A DNA stretch of 6,672 bases from an uncultured Peptococcaceae bacterium (lineage in GTDB: Bacteria > Bacillota > Peptococcia > Peptococcales > Peptococcaceae): contig CABQBF010000142.1 of NCBI GenBank assembly GCA_902462325.1, positions 1 through 6,672 on the forward strand, given 5' to 3'. The first letter of the stretch is position 1, and each line of letters begins with the position of its first letter. This document shows, in pieces, positions 1 through 4,625 of the stretch. Under the pieces are notes generated by a model. The model ran no database searches. It was not told the DNA's origin and worked only from the letters and a program-made list of their open reading frames with translations. The translations under genes and the position numbers were made by a program.

Positions 1-65
1 TAGCACACAGTCCTTGGAGAGGGACTATAAACACTACTACTTTATAATACGAGGAAGCGTTTGCA

Positions 66-308
66 ATGAAACGAATTAAAGCTGCTTGTATTAAACAGAT
101 TTTGTGTTTTACTCCAAAGGATGGCATCAGCCCTGGGTACCGCGACGAAGCGGTGAAAGGGGAAGTGTTGCAGTATAAACGCCAGCTGGAACGAAACCGC
201 ACCCAATATAAAATTCTTTCGGAAACAATGGGTGAAGATGGCTCTATTACAATGGAAATTATTAAACAGTACAATACTTCGCCGGTGGGCGATTATTTGA
301 ACGATTAA
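66..308 (+). CDS. Small uncharacterised protein, 80 aa
   Basis: A complete small ORF, ATG to TAA, with a good Shine-Dalgarno site (GAGGAAG at 51-57, about 9 bases before the ATG), so it is probably translated. I do not recognise a named domain. The product is charged and soluble-looking, with no signal peptide or membrane segment. It has two cysteines near the N-terminus (C8, C14), a basic/amphipathic middle (around residues 29-50, rich in K, R, E, Q) and a C-terminal part around 'IIKQYN' ending in 'GDYLND'. Short proteins of this general look occur in Clostridia and Negativicutes as hypothetical proteins; that is a recollection, not a search result. It stands alone: a strong terminator follows directly, so it is probably the last or only gene of its transcript. 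No function is proposed. Confidence 0.7.
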   Translation: MKRIKAACIKQILCFTPKDGISPGYRDEAVKGEVLQYKRQLERNRTQYKILSETMGEDGSITMEIIKQYNTSPVGDYLND

Positions 309-393
309 GCAAAAGAGTTTTGCGGCTTTTAAGAGATTGCAATTTCAATGTCTTGCGACCAGTGCAGGATATTTTATAGCAATCTCTTTTTTT
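309..393 (+). terminator. Two-tier intrinsic terminator after the small protein gene
   Basis: The outer stem is a perfect 10-bp match (AAGAGATTGC at 331-340 with GCAATCTCTT at 379-388), followed by a run of T through 393. Inside its 38-base loop a second 10-bp stem forms (347-356 with 364-373, two G-U pairs, loop GACCAGT). The RNA would be one long hairpin with a short internal loop. A separate small hairpin (GCAAAA/TTTTGC, 309-323) lies immediately after the stop codon. The T-run is only on the + side, so it terminates the upstream gene and insulates the response regulator promoter. Confidence 0.85.
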
Positions 394-415
394 GTTGAAC
401 GTTAAAAAAGCTGAT

Positions 416-427
416 GAGAAATTTCTC
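416..427. promoter_or_regulatory. 12-bp perfect palindrome at the -35 position, candidate operator
   Basis: GAGAAATTTCTC is a perfect 12-bp inverted repeat covering the place of the -35 element of the extended -10 promoter at 434-442. Its placement suggests a repressor or activator site. Which protein binds is unknown, and a 12-bp palindrome can occur by chance. Confidence 0.35.
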
Positions 428-433
428 CAACTG

Positions 434-442
434 TGGTATAAT
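434..442 (+). promoter_or_regulatory. Extended -10 promoter of the LytTR regulator gene
   Basis: A consensus TATAAT at 437-442 is preceded by TGG at 434-436, giving a TGn extended -10 element. No good -35 lies at the usual distance, which is typical for extended -10 promoters and may mean activator dependence. The predicted start near 449 leaves a leader of about 30 bases before the GTG start, with the ribosome site AAGGGGGG at 464-471. Confidence 0.65.
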
Positions 443-477
443 AAAAGCAAGTATTCAGAAAGCAAGGGGGGAATTGT

Positions 478-1224
478 GTGCGAATTGCCATTTGTGACGA
501 TGACGGCGAGGCGGTGGAACGGCTGGAGACGTTGCTGCGCAAAGAGCTGATTCGGCCCGATGAACACCGGATCATCAGTTTCTTTTCGGTGAAGGCGTTG
601 CTGCACACCTATCAGCAGGGCAACCGTTTCGATTTGATTTTTTTAGAAGCAGGTATGAAAGGCTTGTCAGGGCTGGAAGCTGCGCGGCAAATTCGGGAGT
701 TGGACGGGCAAGTGATGCTGGTGTTTGTATCGGCTTGTCCCGAGTATATGCCGAAAGCTTTTGATGTAGCGGCCAAGCAATTTTTGCTGAAGCCGTTGCA
801 GCCGGGCGAGCTGCGTAAGGTTTATTTTAGTTGTTTACAGCAATTTCGCGCCATACAGCGTCGGATTGTGCTGCATGTTCGCACTGCGCAAAAGGAGTCT
901 TTTTTATTTGCGGCCAATGTGAACGAGATTGTGCTAATTGAAGTGGAGCGGGGAAAGACGGCGGTTTATTTGCAGGGCCAGGAGAAACTTTATGTGCGGG
1001 AAAAAATTGGCGTGTTAGAAGAGCGGTTGAAGGACTTCGGGTTTGTGCGGCCCAATTCGGGCGCGTTGGTGCATCTGCGGTATTTGGAGCGGATTGATCT
1101 GGAGCGGCTGCAGATTTTGCTGGAACTGACCGGACAGCTTCATACGGTGCCTATCGCCCGCCGCAAGAAAAAAGAAATTTTACAGCAGTATCAAGCCTAT
1201 TGGGTGGAGCCGGGCCAATTGTAG
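478..1224 (+). CDS. LytTR-family response regulator with Glu in place of the phospho-accepting Asp
   Basis: 248 aa, GTG start chosen because AAGGGGGG (464-471) lies 6 bases upstream. Residues 1-115 form a CheY-like receiver: acidic cluster D7-D9, switch Ser S85, and the invariant Lys in 'FLLKP' (K105). At the phosphorylation site the usual 'LIFLD' reads 'DLIFLE', so position 57 is Glu (GAA at 646-648), and the following 'MPG' is 'MKG'. Residues about 128-238 form a LytTR DNA-binding domain with the characteristic 'FVRPNSGALVHLRYLERI' and 'VPIARRKKKEI' stretches. Family members such as AgrA, VirR and LytR act as transcription factors, usually phosphorylated by a membrane histidine kinase. No kinase gene is present in the window, so it looks like an orphan. 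The Glu may mimic phosphorylation or mark phosphorylation-independent activity; that is inference. Family assignment is secure, targets are unknown. Confidence 0.92.
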   Translation: MRIAICDDDGEAVERLETLLRKELIRPDEHRIISFFSVKALLHTYQQGNRFDLIFLEAGMKGLSGLEAARQIRELDGQVMLVFVSACPEYMPKAFDVAAKQFLLKPLQPGELRKVYFSCLQQFRAIQRRIVLHVRTAQKESFLFAANVNEIVLIEVERGKTAVYLQGQEKLYVREKIGVLEERLKDFGFVRPNSGALVHLRYLERIDLERLQILLELTGQLHTVPIARRKKKEILQQYQAYWVEPGQL

Positions 1225-1293
1225 AATCAGTGTGCATAAAGTTTCACAAGCTGGAATATGGCTGGCATGGGCAATTATGATGGATGGATAGGG

Positions 1294-1321
1294 TTGCAGA
1301 CGTGGGCAGAATGGGTATAAT
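1294..1321 (+). promoter_or_regulatory. Candidate promoter of the SDR gene
   Basis: TATAAT at 1316-1321 lies 16 bases after a partial -35, TTGCAG (1294-1299). The predicted start near 1328 is followed by a G-rich ribosome site (GGGGGGA, 1342-1348). No terminator is visible between 1225 and 1290, so read-through from the upstream regulator gene is also possible. Confidence 0.5.
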
Positions 1322-1354
1322 AAATTTAGAAATAATAGTATGGGGGGATTTTTT

Positions 1355-2155
1355 ATGGGATTTTTAACAGGAAAAACTGTAATTATTACAGGCGGTGGCC
1401 GCGCTGTTTTGAGCGACGGCAGATGCGGATCTATCGGCTATGGCATCGCGACTGCGTATGCCAAGGAAGGCGCTAATCTTGTCATCACGGGGCGCAATGT
1501 GAAAAAACTGGAGGCTGCCAAAGAAGAATTGGAACGGCTGTATGGTGTGAAGGTGCTGCCGGTGCAGGCCGATATCAGTGCAGGCGCCGATAATGAAGCG
1601 GTGGCCAGCGGGGTTGTGCAGCAGGCGATGGAGGCATTCGGACGGATTGATGTGCTGATTAACAATGCACAGGCGTCTGCGTCGGGCGTGCCGTTGGCAG
1701 AGCATACCACCGAGCAGTTTAATCTGGCGCTGTATTCCGGTTTGTTTGCAGCTTTTTATTATATGAAAGCCTGCTATCCCCATTTGGCCCAAACCAAAGG
1801 CACCGTTATTAACTTTGCGTCCGGTGCAGGGTTGTTTGGCAATTACGGGCAGAGCGCTTACGCTGCGGCCAAGGAAGGCATTCGCGGTATGAGCCGTGTG
1901 GCGGCAACCGAATGGGGCAAGGACGGCATCAATGTCAATGTGATTTGTCCGTTAGCCTGGACTGCCCAACTGGAGCAGTTTGAACAGGCTTATCCAGAGG
2001 CCTTCAAACAAAACGTAAAAATGCCGCCGATGGGCCATTATGGCGACGCCGAGCTGGAAATCGGCCGGGTGTGCGTACAGTTGGCTTCTCCAGATTTTAA
2101 ATATATGAGCGGCGAAACCATCACCTTAGAAGGCGGTATGGGGCTACGGCCATAA
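1355..2155 (+). CDS. Short-chain dehydrogenase/reductase (SDR) with an extended glycine-rich loop
   Basis: 266 aa. ATG 1355 is preferred to in-frame ATG 1340, because GGGGGGA (1342-1348) is placed correctly for 1355 and nothing suitable precedes 1340. It is an NAD(P)-dependent Rossmann-fold oxidoreductase: cofactor loop T12-G13...S26-I27-G28-Y29-G30, basic R47 after beta-strand 2 (suggesting NADP(H) preference), D73 before the adenine pocket, 'NNAQA' at 103-107 in place of NNAG, catalytic S156, and Y169-x3-K173 exactly 13 residues later. The C-terminus 'SGETITLEGGMGLRP' is the usual SDR end. The loop between TG and SIG is about 12 residues, longer than in classical SDRs (TGxxxGIG) and in FabI-type enoyl reductases (TGx5SIxxGIA), which its 'SIGYGIA' resembles. 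Substrate unknown: 3-oxoacyl, enoyl or polyol/steroid-type reduction cannot be told apart. It ends at a bidirectional terminator. Confidence 0.93.
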   Translation: MGFLTGKTVIITGGGRAVLSDGRCGSIGYGIATAYAKEGANLVITGRNVKKLEAAKEELERLYGVKVLPVQADISAGADNEAVASGVVQQAMEAFGRIDVLINNAQASASGVPLAEHTTEQFNLALYSGLFAAFYYMKACYPHLAQTKGTVINFASGAGLFGNYGQSAYAAAKEGIRGMSRVAATEWGKDGINVNVICPLAWTAQLEQFEQAYPEAFKQNVKMPPMGHYGDAELEIGRVCVQLASPDFKYMSGETITLEGGMGLRP

Positions 2156-2173
2156 CATAAAAAATAAAAAAGA

Positions 2174-2221
2174 AGGACTATTACAGCGGGATGTCAAATT
2201 CCTTTGTAATAGTCCTGTTTT
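2174..2221. terminator. Bidirectional intrinsic terminator between convergent genes
   Basis: A perfect 12-bp stem (AGGACTATTACA at 2174-2185 with TGTAATAGTCCT at 2205-2216) and a 19-base loop lie between the stop codons of the SDR gene (+) and the DUF881 gene (-). On the + strand it is followed by GTTTTATTG, a modest U-run. On the - strand the stem is followed by a long, nearly pure U-run (complement of the A-rich 2158-2173), making it the stronger terminator for the envelope operon. Confidence 0.9.
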
Positions 2222-2231
2222 ATTGTTGGCG

Positions 2232-2924
2232 TTATTTTTCCGGTACCTGGCCATAACGCAGCCGCGGTTGGCTGGCAACAGGCTGCAGTGAGATGTCGTC
2301 ATGCAAATTGACAGTGAGGCGAATTTGGTACAGGCTGAGATTATCGACAATGCCGCCGGGCATGGTTAGCCTTTTTTCCAGAATTGTGCCGCTACCAATG
2401 GCCCAGATGGTGATGGGCGGCTGAATGAGATTTCCATCGCAGGTTAGATAGGTTCTGCTCTGGGTTTCTACATAGCTGATGCCGGTGGTGGCGGTGACGC
2501 GGTAATCGTTGATGGCTACCGCTTCAGCGCCTGCAGCCCATAATTCGTTGATCAGGATAACCAAATCGGACGCCAATAGGTTGCCGTCTACTGCGATTTC
2601 AATTCCAGGGCCCTGCACCGCCACTGTGCCGTTGGTGAGCGCAAGACGGTCCAGTTCATTGTCAATGCGGGCAATCAATTCGGAATCGCCGCGGTAATCG
2701 TTTTGGTACGTAATCAGGTTATCTTCCGCTTCTTCGATGGCTTGGGTTAGCTGCCACCGTTTGTCGGTCAGATTTTTCAGCATGATACTCAAATCACTGG
2801 TGGATTGCAGGGAAAGGTCGGACATCAATCGGTTTTGCGTTTGAATTTGGGTAGAGATTAACAAGCCCAGCAGAACGAAAGTGACAGCCAAATAGATGTG
2901 CCAGCCGTGAATGCGTTTTTTCAT
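2232..2924 (-). CDS. DUF881 membrane-anchored protein (second of the pair, YlxW/YlxX-like)
   Basis: 230 aa. The ATG at 2924 is chosen over an upstream in-frame ATG at 2978: AAAGGGGG precedes it by about 10 bases, and the protein then begins with the family-typical 'MKKR' before the anchor. Layout: short basic N-terminus, one membrane helix (about residues 10-25), a coiled-coil-prone stretch (about 47-95), then an extracytoplasmic DUF881 domain with the 'VQGPGIEI' signature (103-110), 'LINELWAAGAEAVAIN' and 'YVETQSRTYLTCDGNLIQPP'. Family members sit near cell-division genes in Bacillota, but no biochemical activity is established. Third gene of the operon, 110 bases after sbp, so somewhat looser than the other junction. 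Compared with its paralogue upstream it lacks the extra Gly/Asn-rich loop after the GPG motif. Confidence 0.9.
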   Translation of the reverse strand: MKKRIHGWHIYLAVTFVLLGLLISTQIQTQNRLMSDLSLQSTSDLSIMLKNLTDKRWQLTQAIEEAEDNLITYQNDYRGDSELIARIDNELDRLALTNGTVAVQGPGIEIAVDGNLLASDLVILINELWAAGAEAVAINDYRVTATTGISYVETQSRTYLTCDGNLIQPPITIWAIGSGTILEKRLTMPGGIVDNLSLYQIRLTVNLHDDISLQPVASQPRLRYGQVPEK

Positions 2925-2956
2925 AGTTCTGCAACCCCCTTTCTGGAAATGGTTCT

Positions 2957-2984
2957 CATGCTGTGATTGGCGCAGCATGTTTTT
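2957..2984 (+). terminator. Terminator-like hairpin on the strand opposite the envelope operon
   Basis: CATGCTG (2957-2963) and CAGCATG (2973-2979) form a perfect 7-bp stem with a 9-base loop. On the + strand a run of five T (2980-2984) follows directly, the layout of a small intrinsic terminator. No + strand gene ends here. It could stop antisense transcription, or act on the - strand mRNA as a hairpin about 32 bases before the second DUF881 start. Confidence 0.4.
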
Positions 2985-3034
2985 GAAAAGCTTCTGCCTG
3001 GTTGTCAGTAATTGGGCAAGGAAAGAACACCTGA

Positions 3035-3412
3035 TTAATCATTGCGCTGTGCCGCATGTAAGTTGTGCTTCTTTAAAAATTTGGATAATACATAATGGCG
3101 GATGGATGACAGGTTTTGGAAAATCCGCACACCGAATACGAATACGGCGGCCATGTATAAGTCTACGCTGAGCTGGTCGCCCAAAAAGGCCAGAAAAGCT
3201 GCCAGTAAGGCGTTAGAGATAAAGCCGGTCAGCAGCACAATGCCGTTAAAGGTGTTTTCATAAATGCCGCGGATGCCGCCCAGCGCCGAATCCAGCGCAG
3301 CTAACACGGCGATGGAAAGGTACTTGGCCATGACCAACGGGATTTGAATGGAAATGATGGAGCCCAGTAAAATACCGGCTAACAAGCCGAGGGCCGGGAT
3401 AAGCCAGACCAT
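3035..3412 (-). CDS. sbp: Small basic protein, DUF1290 family (Sbp-like)
   Basis: 125 aa integral membrane protein, strongly matching the DUF1290 pattern: N-terminal hydrophobic helix 'LIPALGLLAGILLGSII' (4-20), the conserved 'KYLSIAVLAALDSALGGIRG' (30-49), 'TGFISNALLAAFLAFLGD' (62-79), then 'LYMAAVFVFGVRIFQNL' (85-101) and a basic tail. Three to four membrane segments are likely. Function is not established; in B. subtilis sbp lies immediately upstream of ftsA-ftsZ, hence the inferred link to division or envelope work. The ATG is 2 bases past the upstream DUF881 stop, and its ribosome site GAGGAGG (3426-3420) sits in the last Glu codons of that gene, so the two are translationally coupled. 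Confidence 0.93.
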   Translation of the reverse strand: MVWLIPALGLLAGILLGSIISIQIPLVMAKYLSIAVLAALDSALGGIRGIYENTFNGIVLLTGFISNALLAAFLAFLGDQLSVDLYMAAVFVFGVRIFQNLSSIRHYVLSKFLKKHNLHAAQRND

Positions 3413-3414
3413 AG

Positions 3415-4167
3415 TTACGCCTCCTCTTCTTCTGTGACAGCGGTTAAATTTTTAGACGAAAGGCTACCGGTGTAAGCGGGCAGAACAATCGTCTTGCTGC
3501 GGCTGCTGGTTGCTTTATAGCTGACGGGAAAGCCGCTCAGAGCTAGCTGCTGATAGGTAGCGCTGCTGTTGATGGCATCCTCCAGGGTGTGGGGATCGCC
3601 GATGGCGGAAATCTCGTATGGCGGAGCCAAACGGGTCGTATTGATTAAGATTACGTTGCCTACGCAGCGAATTTCCGACGCTACCACAATGCGCTGTCCG
3701 TTGATGCTGATGCCTTCGGCGCCTGCGTTGCGCAAATCGTTGACGAGATAGAGCAGATTTTCATAATGGATGACATAACGGTTGGCGTCCTCGCCGGGCG
3801 CACCGGCCAAACCGCTGTTGTTGTCATCTAAGGTGACAACAAGGCCCGGCCCTTCCAGCGCAGTAAGACCGGACTGAATTTGCTGCTCTGTTAGTTGCTT
3901 TTGTAAATCACTCAGTTGGGTTTCCCCTGTGGTGGATTGATGAATCACCGTTTCTGTTTCTTGCCGAATGGTAGCCAGCCGTTCTTCCTGAGCGGCGGTT
4001 TCTGCCTCTAAGTTGGTAATCAGCGAAATCAGCACCTCTGTTTTTGGGTCGGTGGAGGCGGCGCTGATAGAACTTTGTACTTGCAGCTCCTGCATAAAAA
4101 AGAGACCAATCAGCATAAAGAGTAACGTCAGCCAGGGAACCCAACGGGGCAAATAAATTTTTTTCAT
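3415..4167 (-). CDS. DUF881 membrane-anchored protein (first of the pair, YlxW/YlxX-like)
   Basis: 250 aa. The frame stays open up to 4305, but the true start is taken as ATG 4167: it gives the expected 'MKKI' start before the membrane helix, with an AGAAAGAGATG ribosome site upstream. The 46 residues of the longer reading (Cys- and aromatic-rich) look non-coding. Layout: one membrane helix (about 10-25), a Glu/Gln-rich coiled coil (about 44-98), DUF881 domain with 'LEGPGLVV' (104-111), a Gly/Asn-rich loop (116-130), 'LLYLVNDLRNAGAEGISIN' (138-156), 'GNVILINTTRLAPPYEISAIG', and an acidic EEEE tail whose codons carry the sbp ribosome site. First gene of the operon. Role unknown; family context suggests cell division or envelope assembly. 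Confidence 0.9.
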   Translation of the reverse strand: MKKIYLPRWVPWLTLLFMLIGLFFMQELQVQSSISAASTDPKTEVLISLITNLEAETAAQEERLATIRQETETVIHQSTTGETQLSDLQKQLTEQQIQSGLTALEGPGLVVTLDDNNSGLAGAPGEDANRYVIHYENLLYLVNDLRNAGAEGISINGQRIVVASEIRCVGNVILINTTRLAPPYEISAIGDPHTLEDAINSSATYQQLALSGFPVSYKATSSRSKTIVLPAYTGSLSSKNLTAVTEEEEA

Positions 4168-4228
4168 AAAATCATCTCTTTCTGACCTTGGGCAAAGACA
4201 GGAGAAGGTTTCGCAGTCATAAACGCAG

Positions 4229-4254
4229 ATGTTTGCGAAAAATGTTTGCGAAAA
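4229..4254. repeat. Perfect 13-bp tandem direct repeat
   Basis: ATGTTTGCGAAAA occurs twice head to tail (4229-4241 and 4242-4254). The core TGTTTGCG occurs a third time at 4581-4588, in the cdaA leader. The repeat lies between a minus-strand TTGACA box (4266-4261) and the DUF881 start, where it could be a pair of protein sites one helical turn and a little apart, or a repeated motif in the mRNA leader. A slipped-strand duplication with no function is the alternative. Confidence 0.7.
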
Positions 4255-4314
4255 ATTCTTTGTCAACAGATATCTATGAAGGAAATATTGACAGAAATGA
4301 AACATTGTATAAAG

Positions 4315-4331
4315 ATATTTATCATAAATAT
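4315..4331. repeat. 17-bp AT-rich perfect palindrome, candidate operator
   Basis: ATATTTAT-C-ATAAATAT is an exact inverted repeat around a central C. It overlaps a minus-strand TATGAT box (4326-4321) and lies 12 bases upstream of the -35 of the cdaA promoter, a place where a bound protein could affect both directions. The binding protein is unknown. AT-rich sequence produces such palindromes more easily than balanced sequence, so confidence is moderate. Confidence 0.4.
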
Positions 4332-4342
4332 GAAAAATAGTT

Positions 4343-4371
4343 TTGTTGCTGGCCGTAAAATAGGCTATAAT
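4343..4371 (+). promoter_or_regulatory. Candidate main promoter of the cdaA-cdaR-glmM operon
   Basis: TTGTTG (4343-4348), 17-base spacer, perfect TATAAT (4366-4371). This is the best sigma-A type match on the + strand of the intergenic region. The predicted start near 4378 gives a leader of about 245 bases before the GTG of cdaA. Confidence 0.6.
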
Positions 4372-4424
4372 GGTAATCGGTACAAACAGCCTGTCCAGAC
4401 TGCCATATTGTCGCGATAAAACCT

Positions 4425-4433
4425 ATTATAGCA
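4425..4433 (-). promoter_or_regulatory. Candidate extended -10 promoter of the DUF881-sbp operon
   Basis: Read on the minus strand, TGC-TATAAT (4433 to 4425) is a perfect extended -10 element. No good -35 was seen upstream. Start would be near 4418, giving a leader of about 250 bases to ATG 4167. It faces the + promoter at 4343-4371, so the two transcripts would overlap for about 40 bases at their 5' ends. Weaker minus-strand alternatives are TATGAT (4326-4321) and TACAAT (4309-4304). Confidence 0.45.
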
Positions 4434-4511
4434 GAGTTGAACAGAAAAGAAAGGGGATTTCAATAGGAAAATAAAATTTTATTGAGATTCTTTTGGCTGC
4501 GGAGAAAGAAT

Positions 4512-4542
4512 TTGACAGTAGGGCAGCGAATAAAAGCATAGA
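4512..4542 (+). promoter_or_regulatory. Possible second, closer promoter of cdaA
   Basis: A perfect -35 TTGACA (4512-4517) is followed only by weak -10 candidates (CATAGA at 4537-4542, spacing 19). It would shorten the cdaA leader to about 75 bases. Low confidence because of the poor -10. Confidence 0.25.
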
Positions 4543-4558
4543 ACGCTTGCAAAAGCGT
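4543..4558 (+). other. RNA hairpin with GCAA (GNRA) tetraloop in the cdaA leader
   Basis: ACGCTT (4543-4548), loop GCAA, AAGCGT (4553-4558): a perfect 6-bp stem closed by a GNRA tetraloop, 50 bases before the cdaA ribosome site. Upstream in the same leader a 9-bp stem (4485-4493 with 4505-4513, one G-U pair) also forms. No U-run follows either, so they are not terminators. They may stabilise the RNA or influence translation. Confidence 0.4.
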
Positions 4559-4625
4559 GATGCGCGCTGGCGATAAGCGTTGTTTGCGCCGTTTTAAGAG
4601 AACTTATGGAAGGAGCTGGTGCTAT

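Larger units (their letters stand above)
4168..4625. other. 458-base divergent intergenic region between the DUF881-sbp operon and cdaA
   Basis: No gene is supported here: open stretches in it lack ribosome sites and family-like protein. It holds, left to right, the ribosome site of the DUF881 gene, a 13-bp tandem repeat, TTGACA boxes on both strands (4261-4266 minus, 4288-4293 plus), a 17-bp AT-rich palindrome, TATAAT boxes on both strands, then a leader of about 245 bases with several hairpins before cdaA. I checked the leader by eye against c-di-AMP (ydaO), T-box and GEMM conserved segments and saw no match. Confidence 0.7.

Noticed and set aside
9..26. Small inverted repeat AGTCC/GGACT at the window start
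   Set aside because: Only 5 bp with an 8-base loop and no T-run; not a terminator and too weak to call.
43..48. TATAAT box just before the small protein gene
   Set aside because: It would start transcription near base 55, inside the ribosome site (51-57), and no -35 lies at a workable distance. The real promoter is probably upstream of the window.
4168..4305. 46-residue N-terminal extension of the first DUF881 protein
   Set aside because: The extension lacks a ribosome site, is Cys- and aromatic-rich, covers the 13-bp tandem repeat, and would bury the membrane anchor behind an atypical tail. The ATG at 4167 fits the family.
4288..4313. TTGACA (4288-4293) with TATAAA (4308-4313) as a + strand promoter
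   Set aside because: The spacer is only 14 bases, too short for an efficient sigma-A promoter; the pair at 4343-4371 is better.
4557..4625. 23-residue N-terminal extension of CdaA from GTG 4557 or ATG 4560
   Set aside because: No ribosome site precedes it, it overlaps the GNRA hairpin, and CdaA proteins normally begin directly before the first membrane helix.
4378..4625. c-di-AMP (ydaO) or other known riboswitch in the cdaA leader
   Set aside because: None of the conserved segments I know for ydaO, GEMM or T-box RNAs was visible, so only an unnamed structured leader is noted.
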